A DNA stretch of 59,979 bases from assembly GCA_001782675.1 (NCBI GenBank), contig MFPJ01000022.1, forward strand, positions 1-59,979. Reading direction: 5' to 3'. How positions within the stretch are numbered: position 1 is the first letter of the stretch; each line of letters starts with the position of its first letter. A program made the position numbers and the translations under genes. The notes below the pieces were generated by a model that was not told the origin of the DNA, did not search any database, and saw only the letters and a list, made by a program, of their open reading frames with translations. Source of the stretch: Candidatus Levybacteria bacterium RIFCSPLOWO2_12_FULL_39_17. Its GTDB lineage: Bacteria; Patescibacteriota; Microgenomatia; Levybacterales; GWA1-39-11. Shown here piece after piece: positions 46,382-55,822 of the stretch.

Positions 46382-49300
46382 ATGAAATTTTTTATAAAGC
46401 AGAAATTTGTTTTGTGTGAAATTATTATCTTGTTCGTTTTAAGCTTGATTCCTTTTTTATGGTTTGCGCCCAACCATATTATAGTAGGATTGGACTCCGG
46501 ATATCCGGTAGATTACGAGAAGTATTTGGATCAACGAGTTTTCACCTGGATGGCGTCACATAATTTTGGCGTAGATTTTTCTGCGGAAGTTGGCGTCCTT
46601 CCTTATAGTTCCCTAGCTGCATTGCTTAGTCATATTGGAATACCGTACTTTTCTATTCAAAAAGTTCTTTTCTCTTTCTGGTTTTTTGTTATGCTTGGAT
46701 CGACATACCTTTTTTTAAGGTACTTATACTCTCAGGATAAATATTGGTTTGTACGACTAGGCGGTACATTTTTCTATATATTTAATCTTCATTTATATTC
46801 TTTTATGATTCAAGGAGAGCAACCAATTCTTGCTTCGTATACGCTCCTTCCTTTGTTTACTCTAATACTTATTAAATTCATTCGAAATGAACTCTCCATG
46901 TTGAAAACAGCAGTTCTTCTCAATTTTGCCTATCTTCTTTTTGGGGCAGGAGGAGTAAGAGGCGTGCCTCTTATTGGTCCAACAATTTTAATGGGCGCAA
47001 CTATTGTTCTTTATCACTTTATGTTCTCGTGGAAAAAAGAAAGATATTCTTATATTAAAAAATTTGCAGGTTTTCTTATCGCATTCCTCGCTATTTTTAT
47101 ACTTTTTAATGCTTATTATATTATTCCTTTTATCTCCTCATTCAGTCAGGAATTTAACAGTCAGGTAACAATTGCAGGAGGACCTGAGGGTGCAATCTCA
47201 TGGGCAAAGTTTATTAGTAGCAATGCAAGCTTTACTAATTTATTCCGTTTGCAAGGAGATAACAACTGGTATTCCAAACCATATTTATTCTCAAATGCGT
47301 ATCTTGAAAACCCAATTCTTATTCTGCTAAGTTTCGCATTTTCTATTTTGGCGTGGAGCGCACCCCTTTTAGTGAAAGATAAAAAAGAAAAAAGATTATT
47401 GATTTATTTTGCAATTCTGGCTTTGATATCGCTGTTCTTGGCAGCAGGAGCTCACTCCCCGTTTGGTGCCTTATATACCGCTCTCATGAAATTCGTACCG
47501 GGTTTTGCTACTTTTCGCTCCGCTTGGTATAAGTTTATGCCTGGCCTTTTTTTCTCTTACTCTGTTCTTCTAGGTGTGGCAGCGTACTATCTTTTACAAA
47601 AAATAAAATATTTATCTTTAAGGACAGTTTTAGGGATAGGTTTGCTATTATTTATTCTTGCTTATAATTACCCGTATTTTCAGAACAGCAATTTTGTGCA
47701 CAACAAACCTTTTAGTCTTATGGTCGATGTTCCGGAATATGTAAAAGAATTGGTTTCCTTAAGAAATACATCCTCGGACGATTATCGGACTCTTGTAATT
47801 CCTCATGCGAACACGGAGTTTACCATAAAAACCTACAGTTGGGGATATTGGAGCTCTTATCCAATTTTTCCGTTAATGACCGATAAATCTTTTGTACAAT
47901 ACGATACATATTTATTTAATGATGATGAGAATGCATTTATTAAGTATATATATCAAAAACTTCGGGAAAAGGACTATGATAGCTTCAATAAGGTAGCAAA
48001 GCTTGCTCATATCCGATACGTTCTCTTAACGAAAGACGTCGTTTATGACTATTATTTTGCCCCCATGGAATTACCTTCTTTCTACGAGAATATCCTACAA
48101 GACACTTCACGCTTCACTCCTATTTGGAAAAGAGGAGAGTGGGTTTTGTATGAAATAAATGACTTGGCTCAACTTAAAAAAATCGACTCTATTTCATCTT
48201 TAACCATGAATTCATCGCCTGTTCAAACCATTCCCGCATTGCTGGACAATAGCGAACAGCCATTCGTTCTTCAAAGCCAGATTCCTGAGACGCTCCGAAA
48301 AAAACTTCCAATTTCGGAAATCTACGCCTCGTTTAAGTGTTTATCTTGCACGTTGTTGACCGATCCTGATGTGCCAATCATTTATTATTCCAGAGTAAAT
48401 CCGGGCTCTTGGTTATATAAGATAAAAATGCAAAATGATTTAAAGAAAATGCCCCATGATTTCACTAGTTCGTCGAGTATATATTCGATCCTGGGTTTTT
48501 CTATGAAACGTGTAAGCGAACTCGATATAATGAAGCCAAAGATTTTAGTGCAAAAAGTTAAAGACGACGCATTGCTTACTTTTCGTAGTCTTTCAGCCAA
48601 TATCACGGTTCTTGAATCGTATCTTCACCAACAGACTCAAAGCACTTACGATTTTGATTTGCTTAAATCGATGCTTTCTTACTTAACTTTTGAAAGAGAA
48701 AATTTGCAAAAAATTTATGCAGGTGACTTTATGAGAGAGGATACTCAGCTAATTTCTTCTCTTTTATGGTCCACTTCGCATATTGAAAAGTTAGAAACGG
48801 AGTTAAAAGATATATTGCATAAATATAATTGGGAGACGACGTTTATCTATGATCTTGCTCCATCAAATCAGAATACTCGAACGGTTTTTATTGATCATAT
48901 TGGAGTTCAAAAAGACGCTCAGAACAAATCATTACTGCCGTATGCGTACGAAATTGATGGTCGCGTTGCATCGCTGAGCGCGGAAACTTTTTCCAAAGGA
49001 TTAGAATTAAGAGACATTCCGAGTTATGCTTCCCGATTGACTCTTTTTTTTCCAAGCGCACTAAATCTTCTTAATAATCTTAAGCCTTCTTCAGTAAAAC
49101 TTCCAAATTCGACCCTTGTCTGTATGAGTTCTCCAGTACAAGATTACTTGTGGAATAAAAAGTATAGATTAAGTGTCACGTCAACAAATAGTTCAGCGCC
49201 CAAAACGGTATTCATTAAAAGGGATTATTCTTACGTAGCGACATGGGATTATACACCTGAAGTTAACAATTACTTTACTCCCGACATTACGCTTTCCCCG

Positions 49301-49816
49301 AAAAACACAGCAGGGGAGAAAACTAGTTTTGATTTCTCAGGCAAACCTAATGATAAAGGCGCCTCTGTGTATTTATGTACAGACCCGGAATTTGATCCGG
49401 TACAAGTATATTCCGATATATCGGTCAAAGAGATACTAATTCCGCAAGTATACGCTATGGAGCAAAAAGGAATAAACACCAAAAAACAACCAAAAGTAGA
49501 TTTTACTAGAATAAATCCCACACATTACCGCGTTAAGGTTTCAAACGCAACAGAACCTTATATACTTAGTTTTCTTGAAGGATACTCACCTAACTGGAGA
49601 CTTCTTTCTAATAGTAAGTTATTGCCAGATCACTTTCGTCTTAACGCATATGCAAATGGTTGGTATGTTGATAAGCAGGGAAGCTATACGCTCGATATAG
49701 TTTTTTACACTCAAACAACATTCTATAAGGGATTAATAATAACTTTTATTTCGGTAATACTCGGGGGATTGTTTTTGCTTTTCCCATTTCTAAAAAGGAA
49801 AGTAAACAATGTTTAA
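46382..49816 (+). CDS. very large (1144 aa) multi-TM GT-C/arabinofuranosyltransferase-like membrane protein
   Basis: ~12 N-terminal TM helices, long extracytoplasmic region, C-terminal TM; APNHIIVGLDSGYPVDYEKYLDQRVFTWMASHNFG; resembles 58319-end. Confidence 0.65.
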   Translation: MKFFIKQKFVLCEIIILFVLSLIPFLWFAPNHIIVGLDSGYPVDYEKYLDQRVFTWMASHNFGVDFSAEVGVLPYSSLAALLSHIGIPYFSIQKVLFSFWFFVMLGSTYLFLRYLYSQDKYWFVRLGGTFFYIFNLHLYSFMIQGEQPILASYTLLPLFTLILIKFIRNELSMLKTAVLLNFAYLLFGAGGVRGVPLIGPTILMGATIVLYHFMFSWKKERYSYIKKFAGFLIAFLAIFILFNAYYIIPFISSFSQEFNSQVTIAGGPEGAISWAKFISSNASFTNLFRLQGDNNWYSKPYLFSNAYLENPILILLSFAFSILAWSAPLLVKDKKEKRLLIYFAILALISLFLAAGAHSPFGALYTALMKFVPGFATFRSAWYKFMPGLFFSYSVLLGVAAYYLLQKIKYLSLRTVLGIGLLLFILAYNYPYFQNSNFVHNKPFSLMVDVPEYVKELVSLRNTSSDDYRTLVIPHANTEFTIKTYSWGYWSSYPIFPLMTDKSFVQYDTYLFNDDENAFIKYIYQKLREKDYDSFNKVAKLAHIRYVLLTKDVVYDYYFAPMELPSFYENILQDTSRFTPIWKRGEWVLYEINDLAQLKKIDSISSLTMNSSPVQTIPALLDNSEQPFVLQSQIPETLRKKLPISEIYASFKCLSCTLLTDPDVPIIYYSRVNPGSWLYKIKMQNDLKKMPHDFTSSSSIYSILGFSMKRVSELDIMKPKILVQKVKDDALLTFRSLSANITVLESYLHQQTQSTYDFDLLKSMLSYLTFERENLQKIYAGDFMREDTQLISSLLWSTSHIEKLETELKDILHKYNWETTFIYDLAPSNQNTRTVFIDHIGVQKDAQNKSLLPYAYEIDGRVASLSAETFSKGLELRDIPSYASRLTLFFPSALNLLNNLKPSSVKLPNSTLVCMSSPVQDYLWNKKYRLSVTSTNSSAPKTVFIKRDYSYVATWDYTPEVNNYFTPDITLSPKNTAGEKTSFDFSGKPNDKGASVYLCTDPEFDPVQVYSDISVKEILIPQVYAMEQKGINTKKQPKVDFTRINPTHYRVKVSNATEPYILSFLEGYSPNWRLLSNSKLLPDHFRLNAYANGWYVDKQGSYTLDIVFYTQTTFYKGLIITFISVILGGLFLLFPFLKRKVNNV

Positions 49817-50198
49817 TTTATTTAAGGAAGATCTAAAAGACATTGATGTCCGCATTGCAAAAAAGTTGGCAATGCTTATTTTTGAGAACAGAATTAAAAT
49901 TTATATACTTGTGATTCTATATCTGTTTGTTTTTGTGCTATCAAAAGTACCATATGTCAATCTTTATACGGAATTAATTAACTTTCTGCGTTGGACGTTT
50001 TTATACGTACTTGTAATTCTTGTTTTCGGATTTAAGGAGATAAAATTATATTTAGTTAGCATTTCTCTTTTTGTTATTTTGTCGCTGCTGGTTCTGGTTA
50101 ATAAAGACTCAACAGCAGAACAGCTAGGAGTAGTAGTATATATGCTCCTTATTACTGCAGTAGTGAAAAGCGTTCAAACATCGTTGCAAGAAAAATAA
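49809..50198 (+). CDS. small membrane protein of unknown function
   Basis: Three to four TM helices; overlaps the upstream stop by 8 nt. Confidence 0.65.
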   Translation: MFNLFKEDLKDIDVRIAKKLAMLIFENRIKIYILVILYLFVFVLSKVPYVNLYTELINFLRWTFLYVLVILVFGFKEIKLYLVSISLFVILSLLVLVNKDSTAEQLGVVVYMLLITAVVKSVQTSLQEK

Positions 50199-50201
50199 AG
50201 T

Positions 50202-50816
50202 ATGGAAAGAATATATAAAATGACAACTAATAAAATTAAGAGGAGTGGTTATATAGAATTTTTATATATGTCGCTTGCTGTGTTTGTAGGAAAGCTTTTA
50301 TCAATTATTTCAATATTTTTTTTTCGTTTACGTTGCTATGATATCTCATATTCGGCGAGTCTTTCCAGAAACGTAGTTTTTTTTCAAAGCACTAAAAATT
50401 CAATACGCATTGGTAAAAATGTCGTTGTCGGTTCGGGCGTTTGTCTCAAGGCTGGGTTTAATGGAAAGATTATAATAGGCGATGATGTTTCTATTCACGA
50501 ATATTCTATGATATTTGCTCACAAAAATCTTGAAATTGGAAGAGGAACGATGGTGGCTCCACATTCATTTATTACTGATTTTGATCACAAATTTCCTAGG
50601 CCAGGATACAAAAGGGCTTTACTAAAAGAGGAAAGCTACGTGAGCGTACCCACCAAAATAGGTAAAAATGTTTGGATAGGAACACATAGTGTTGTCTTAA
50701 AGGGAGTAGAGATAGGAGATAACGTTATAATTGGCGCAGGGTCTGTTGTTACCAAATCAATTCCTGGAGGATGCATAGCTGTAGGAAATCCGGCAAGGGT
50801 AATTAAAAAACTCTAA
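50202..50816 (+). CDS. acyltransferase, left-handed beta-helix (hexapeptide repeat)
   Basis: IRIGKNVVVGSGVCLKAGFNGKIIIGDDVSIHEYSMIFAHKNLEIGRGTMVAPHSFITDFDH...KIGKNVWIGTHSVVLKGVEIGDNVIIGAGSVVTKSIPGGCIAVGNPARVIKK. Confidence 0.93.
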   Translation: MERIYKMTTNKIKRSGYIEFLYMSLAVFVGKLLSIISIFFFRLRCYDISYSASLSRNVVFFQSTKNSIRIGKNVVVGSGVCLKAGFNGKIIIGDDVSIHEYSMIFAHKNLEIGRGTMVAPHSFITDFDHKFPRPGYKRALLKEESYVSVPTKIGKNVWIGTHSVVLKGVEIGDNVIIGAGSVVTKSIPGGCIAVGNPARVIKKL

Positions 50817-50823
50817 CTAGATT

Positions 50824-51522
50824 ATGAAAAAACCTTTTTATAACAACCTATTAGGAGATGGTAAAATCATTGGAGATTATTATAAAAATGATCCCTTCCA
50901 CTCGGAGAAGAGGCAATTTGTTTTGGATGAAGTTGGAAAGGGGAAAGTAGTTCTTGACGTGGGATGTAATGAGGGGTTCATTGGGGGGAAATTGATCAAA
51001 AACAAAAATGTTGTATATGGAATCGATATTGTAAATAGAAATTTAATAAAAGCAAAAAGTAAAGGCATGATAGTATCAAATGTAGACATAGATAGGGATA
51101 AACTTCCCTATAGGGACAATTTTTTTGATGTAGTAGTCCTTGCTGATTTCATCGAGCATGTATTTGACACGGATGCTGTCCTTAGAAAATGTGCAAAGGT
51201 TTTGAAAAAAAACGGAAAATTAATCATCACAACCCCTAATATTGCGTCACTGGGGAGGCGTATGATGTTACTTCTAGGCATGAGTCCTTTTACCGAGCAC
51301 TCTTTGGAACTGTCAACAAGTGGGCTTCCCGCTGCAGGACATATACGATACTATACGGTGCCAACTTTAAAGGAACAATTAGAATACGATGGATTTGAAA
51401 ATGTAAAAATTCGTGGTAATGCAGTAAACTTCATAACTTTTAGGAGTAGATTTCTTGGAAAAATTTTCCCATCACTCAGCGTCATGCTTATGGCAATCGC
51501 CCACAAAAAAAACAAGAATTAA
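50824..51522 (+). CDS. class I SAM-dependent methyltransferase
   Basis: KVVLDVGCNEGFIGGKLIKNKNVVYGIDIVNRNL...FFDVVVLADFIEHVFDTDAVLRKCAKVLKKNGKLIITTPNIASLGRR; paralog of 57620-58312. Confidence 0.92.
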   Translation: MKKPFYNNLLGDGKIIGDYYKNDPFHSEKRQFVLDEVGKGKVVLDVGCNEGFIGGKLIKNKNVVYGIDIVNRNLIKAKSKGMIVSNVDIDRDKLPYRDNFFDVVVLADFIEHVFDTDAVLRKCAKVLKKNGKLIITTPNIASLGRRMMLLLGMSPFTEHSLELSTSGLPAAGHIRYYTVPTLKEQLEYDGFENVKIRGNAVNFITFRSRFLGKIFPSLSVMLMAIAHKKNKN

Positions 51523-51610
51523 TATTTTCCCAAGGTACCATCATGTAATTGCTCAAGTCCCCTTTTTCCGCTCTTATTCTATTTGACATGGCAGGTCTTG
51601 CTCTCTCATT

Positions 51611-52537
51611 TTATCTTTTCACGAGCTTTAAATAATAATCAATGGTTTGTGTAAGACCCTTTTTTAAAGATGTTTGAGGCCGCCATCCTAGTTCCCTTTT
51701 TGCTTTGGTAATTATTCCTCCAGAGTAGAAAGAGTCTGCAGCTTCGCGGTCAATATACTGAATTGTAGGTTTTTTTCCCATAATGCTAGTAATTAACATT
51801 ACAAGGCTTTTAAGCTCTACTTGTTTTCCGCTACCAATATTAAAAGTAAAATTCTTTTTTGCTTGTGCCGCAAGCAAATTCGCTACAGCAACGTCTCCAA
51901 CATAGACAAAGTCTCTAAGTTGGTTTCCACCCCTTATTTGTAAAGGCTGTCCGATAATTAATTGTTTGATAAATGTAGGTATAGCAGCTTGTGAATTAAT
52001 ATTCTGACGTTCTCCGTAAACATTAAAGTATCGAAGAATCGTATGTTTAAAATTGTATCTGCTCGACGCATATTTTATGAATTTTTCTATGGCTTGTTTT
52101 GTTAGTCCATAGGGAGATGAAGGATCGTCCTCATATGACTCCTTTGCCGCAGTTTTGAGTTTGTTCCCATAAATATTTGCTGATGAGGAAAAAATGAAAT
52201 GCTCAAGACCGTTCCTTACTGCTTCCTCTAATAAATTTATCGTCATTGGCACGTCTTTATAAGCTCTACTAGGATTTTTTACTGATAATTCTACGTCTAC
52301 CAAGTTTGACGCGTGGTGAATTATCTGGGTAGGCTTGTACTTTTTTAACATTTTTTTTACATCCACCGCTCTATTTAAATCTACATTGTAATACTCTGCT
52401 CGCGAATTGATATTTCTCTTATTTCCCGTTTTTAAATTGTCGACAGCGACGACGTGGTAATTATTAGAAATAAATTTGTCAACTATATGCGATCCAATAA
52501 ATCCTGCCGCACCAGTAATCAAAACCGTTTTTCTCAT
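51611..52537 (-). CDS. NAD-dependent UDP-sugar epimerase (extended SDR)
   Basis: MRKTVLITGAAGFIGSHIVDKFI...HASNLVDVELSVKNPSRAY...SSSANIYG...SPYGLTKQAIEK...LRYFNVYGERQN. Track start 52546. Confidence 0.92.
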   Translation of the reverse strand: MRKTVLITGAAGFIGSHIVDKFISNNYHVVAVDNLKTGNKRNINSRAEYYNVDLNRAVDVKKMLKKYKPTQIIHHASNLVDVELSVKNPSRAYKDVPMTINLLEEAVRNGLEHFIFSSSANIYGNKLKTAAKESYEDDPSSPYGLTKQAIEKFIKYASSRYNFKHTILRYFNVYGERQNINSQAAIPTFIKQLIIGQPLQIRGGNQLRDFVYVGDVAVANLLAAQAKKNFTFNIGSGKQVELKSLVMLITSIMGKKPTIQYIDREAADSFYSGGIITKAKRELGWRPQTSLKKGLTQTIDYYLKLVKR

Positions 52538-52575
52538 AAATTGCAAAAGTGCCCAGTTTTTAGTAATCTTGATAG

Positions 52576-53298
52576 ATGCAAAAAATTTCCATTGTTATCC
52601 CTTTTTACAACGAAAGCAAAATTATTGGAAAGAATATAAGTGAAGTTAAAAAATACTGTGACAAACATTTTTCAAATTACGAAGTAATTTTTGTGAATGA
52701 TGGCTCATTAGACGATTCGGCAGAAATAGTCAGGTCGTATATAAGGCCATATTCAAGTCTACATATAATATCATATAATAAGAATTATGGAAGAGGGCAA
52801 GCGATTCGCCGGGGGTTTGAAAAAGCAAATGGAGATATTGTTGGTTTTATTGATTGTGATCTTGAAATAAAACTTGAATATCTCGCTAATATTCCCAAGC
52901 TTATAAGCAGTTACGATATTGTAATTGCCTCAAAGTTCGTCCCGGGCGCAAAAGTAAATACAACAATTTTGCGAAAAATTTCAAGCTACTTTTATAACAA
53001 AGTAATAAAAATTTTACTTAACTCTAAGATAAATGATCATCAGGCGGGATTAAAATTTTTCAAAAAAAAAGTTATGTTAGATTTATTGCCAAATACTGAA
53101 GAAAAAGGTTGGTTGTGGGACATGGAAGTACTTTACTTAGCTCAGAAAAAACATTATACTGTTTTGGAAATTCCGATTGAAATTTCCTATGGCTATCGGA
53201 AAATTAGATACTCTTTCTTTACCGATTTTTTAAAACTGCCATTTGCAATTCTCACGCTCAAGAGAAGAGTGGATAAAGGAATAAATGAAAAAAAATAA
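52576..53298 (+). CDS. GT2 family glycosyltransferase (dolichyl-P-sugar synthase-like)
   Basis: ISIVIPFYNESKIIGKNISEVKKYC...VIFVNDGSLDDSAEIV...GFIDCDLEIKLEYLANI...NDHQAGLKFFKKKV. Confidence 0.92.
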   Translation: MQKISIVIPFYNESKIIGKNISEVKKYCDKHFSNYEVIFVNDGSLDDSAEIVRSYIRPYSSLHIISYNKNYGRGQAIRRGFEKANGDIVGFIDCDLEIKLEYLANIPKLISSYDIVIASKFVPGAKVNTTILRKISSYFYNKVIKILLNSKINDHQAGLKFFKKKVMLDLLPNTEEKGWLWDMEVLYLAQKKHYTVLEIPIEISYGYRKIRYSFFTDFLKLPFAILTLKRRVDKGINEKK

Positions 53299-54166
53299 AC
53301 GCATATTAATTACCGGTGGTGGTGGTTTCATCGGAAAACATTTAACAAATCTTCTCAAAGAAAAGGGATACAAGATCTACTTTCTTGATAGGTCGGATAA
53401 AAATATTCCAAGTGATGTAAAAGTTTTTAAAGGTGACGTGAGTGATCCCCGTGTTGTTGCTGCTGCAATGAAAGGTATGGATTATGTCTATCATCTTGCC
53501 GGACTTTTGGGTACAGAAGAATTACTTTTCAATACGGCTGAAGCAGTGAGAGTGAACGTGATTGGCGCGGTTAATGTAATGGAGGAATCCGCTCGTAACA
53601 AAGTAAAACTTCTTTTGGTTTCAAAACCCAATCCTTGGCTTAATACTTATTCCATAACAAAAGAGACCTCCGAAAAGTTCTGCATGATGTATGGGCAGGA
53701 GTTTGGGTTAAAAGCAGCGATTGTAAAGTGGTTTAATGTATATGGGCCGGGACAGAAATATCAACACGTACAGAAAGCAATCCCAACTTTTATAGTCAAG
53801 GCTTTAAGGGGGGAGTCTCTGCCGGTGTTTGATAGGGGAGAGCAAACTGCTGATTTTATTTACACAAGTGACGCGGTTCGCGCAACGGTTGATGTCGCGG
53901 AAGCGCCGGCCGCTGAAGGTAAAGTTGTTGAGATAGGGACAGGAGAGGAAACCAGAGTCATAGATCTGGCAAAAATGATAATCAAAATGACCGGTAGTCG
54001 CTCGAAAATAAAATTCTTGCCTATGAGAAAAGGCGAAGATCTAGGGGCACATGTGGTCGCTGATGTACGGCTTCTTAAACGATTTACAAAGTTCAAACCT
54101 GAAGTTGATCTTGAGACAGGAATGTCCGAAACAGTAGCTTATTATCGTGAAATTATCAAAAAATAA
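53285..54166 (+). CDS. NAD-dependent epimerase/dehydratase (extended SDR)
   Basis: RILITGGGGFIGKHLTNLLKEKG...YHLAGLLGTEELL...TYSITKETSEKF...KWFNVYGPGQKYQHVQKAIPTFIVKALRG. Confidence 0.9.
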   Translation: MKKNKRILITGGGGFIGKHLTNLLKEKGYKIYFLDRSDKNIPSDVKVFKGDVSDPRVVAAAMKGMDYVYHLAGLLGTEELLFNTAEAVRVNVIGAVNVMEESARNKVKLLLVSKPNPWLNTYSITKETSEKFCMMYGQEFGLKAAIVKWFNVYGPGQKYQHVQKAIPTFIVKALRGESLPVFDRGEQTADFIYTSDAVRATVDVAEAPAAEGKVVEIGTGEETRVIDLAKMIIKMTGSRSKIKFLPMRKGEDLGAHVVADVRLLKRFTKFKPEVDLETGMSETVAYYREIIKK

Positions 54167-55043
54167 TTCTAGGGCAGATATCCCCGTATTTCTAGTAATT
54201 AATGCAGACGATTTTGGAGTCTCGCTTGGTACTAATCGCGGAATTGAGCGAGCTCACCGAAAAGGGCTTTTAACAAGCACGAGCATTATGCCGTCAGGCC
54301 CAGCATTTGATGACGCCGTCAAAGTTGCAAGGAGAAATCCGAGACTGGGTATAGGGATACATTTATCGTTAACTTGGGGAAATTCTTGTCTTCCAAAAAA
54401 AACAATACCGGATCTTGTAGATAGTGATCAATACTTTTATCCAAGTTTTTTAGGTTTAATAGTTAAGATAATTTTCAAAAAAGTAGCTCGTATTCAGATT
54501 AGGAAAGAGTTTGAAGCGCAAATACAAAGAGTATTAAAAGCAGGAATCAAGCCGGATCATCTCAATGGACAAGTTCATGTCCACTTCTTCCCATACGTCT
54601 TCCCGATTGTTCTCTCGCTTGCCAAAAAATACAAGATTTCTTACGTCAGAATTCCGCTCGAGCCATTATTTGCCACCCCAACTTTTACGAGTTTCGTAAA
54701 ATGGGGTTTCTTACAAATGATAGGTATCATATTAAGAACCAGGAGTGAATTACCAAAAAATGACGTGCGATTCTTTGGAGTTCTTTTTACAAGTAAAATG
54801 ACTAAAGATATTATTAAAAAAATTGTTCAACTAAAAGAAAATTCAATAGTAGAAATTCTTTCTCATCCAGGTGAACATAATTTAAGAAAAACAAACTTTT
54901 CTTACACAAGGCAAAGAGTTGACGAGTTTTTATTAAGTAAAAGTAGACTGTTGGAGCTCATCGCGTTAACTAATAAAGAACTTCTTACATATATAAAAAG
55001 CAGAAACTTCAAGTTAACTACTTTCGCAGGACTTAAATCATGA
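54147..55043 (+). CDS. ChbG/YdjC-family carbohydrate deacetylase-like
   Basis: VFLVINADDFGVSLGTNRGIERAHRKGLLTSTSIMPSGPAFDDAVKVARRNPRLGIGIHLSLTWG...GIKPDHLNGQVHVHFFP. Confidence 0.88.
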   Translation: MKLSKNNSRADIPVFLVINADDFGVSLGTNRGIERAHRKGLLTSTSIMPSGPAFDDAVKVARRNPRLGIGIHLSLTWGNSCLPKKTIPDLVDSDQYFYPSFLGLIVKIIFKKVARIQIRKEFEAQIQRVLKAGIKPDHLNGQVHVHFFPYVFPIVLSLAKKYKISYVRIPLEPLFATPTFTSFVKWGFLQMIGIILRTRSELPKNDVRFFGVLFTSKMTKDIIKKIVQLKENSIVEILSHPGEHNLRKTNFSYTRQRVDEFLLSKSRLLELIALTNKELLTYIKSRNFKLTTFAGLKS

Positions 55044-55822
55044 GAATTTTTTTTATTGTTGATGAGTTTCCGTTTTTTTTGCCAAAGTACCTTGATGCTG
55101 TCATCATTGGTTTAAAAGGTAAACATGAGATTGTTGGGATTACTCCACTCATGACACCAAAAAATCACAAAACTCTCTATGATTATATAAAGTCCCAAAT
55201 GTTTAATTTAGGCTTTGCAAGCATTGTAAAACTTGGGATAGAATACTCAAAGCTTAAAGCGAAATATATATTATTTAGTTTTAATATAATAAAAAATCCC
55301 GCGGGTATTTCCCAAGTTGCAAAAAAACATAAGATTAAAATCATTAATACTACCAATGTTAATGATGAAAAATACCTGGAACTTTTGAAAAAAAAGAAGA
55401 TAGACATAATTGTTTCTTCGTGTTCTCAAATATTTAAAAACAAGTTGCTTAATATCCCGCAAACAAGCTGTATTAATAGGCATAGTGCTTTACTTCCGGC
55501 ATACGGTGGGTTATTTCCAATATTTCAAGCTATGATTCACAACGAAAAAATTGTAGGTGCTTCTGTTCACAAAATGATAACTGAAATAGATAAAGGAGAA
55601 ATTCTTGCTCAGCAGAAGTTTAAAATTAAAAAAAACGAGACATTGTTCTCTCTCTACAGAAAATCATATGAAGTAAGTGTTGAAGTAACACTTAATGCAA
55701 TTCACAAATTATCAGGCAAGAGATATAAAAAAATAAAAAGTACTACAAAACCCAGTTATTACTCTTTTCCATCAAAAAATGACTGGAATACATTTTTCAA
55801 AAAACACAAAAAAATTATATGA
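55040..55822 (+). CDS. formyltransferase family protein (sugar N-formyltransferase-like)
   Basis: SCINRHSALLPAYGGLFPIFQAMIHNEKIVGASVHKMITEIDKGEILAQQKFKI: N-x-H and downstream D of the formyltransferase catalytic core. Confidence 0.87.
   Translation: MRIFFIVDEFPFFLPKYLDAVIIGLKGKHEIVGITPLMTPKNHKTLYDYIKSQMFNLGFASIVKLGIEYSKLKAKYILFSFNIIKNPAGISQVAKKHKIKIINTTNVNDEKYLELLKKKKIDIIVSSCSQIFKNKLLNIPQTSCINRHSALLPAYGGLFPIFQAMIHNEKIVGASVHKMITEIDKGEILAQQKFKIKKNETLFSLYRKSYEVSVEVTLNAIHKLSGKRYKKIKSTTKPSYYSFPSKNDWNTFFKKHKKII

Noticed and set aside
53285-54166. SDR lacking the usual SS-x-x-VYG segment as degenerate enzyme
   Set aside because: YSITK catalytic Tyr/Lys and nucleotide-binding GGGGFIG are intact; looks like a normal subfamily with a shortened loop.
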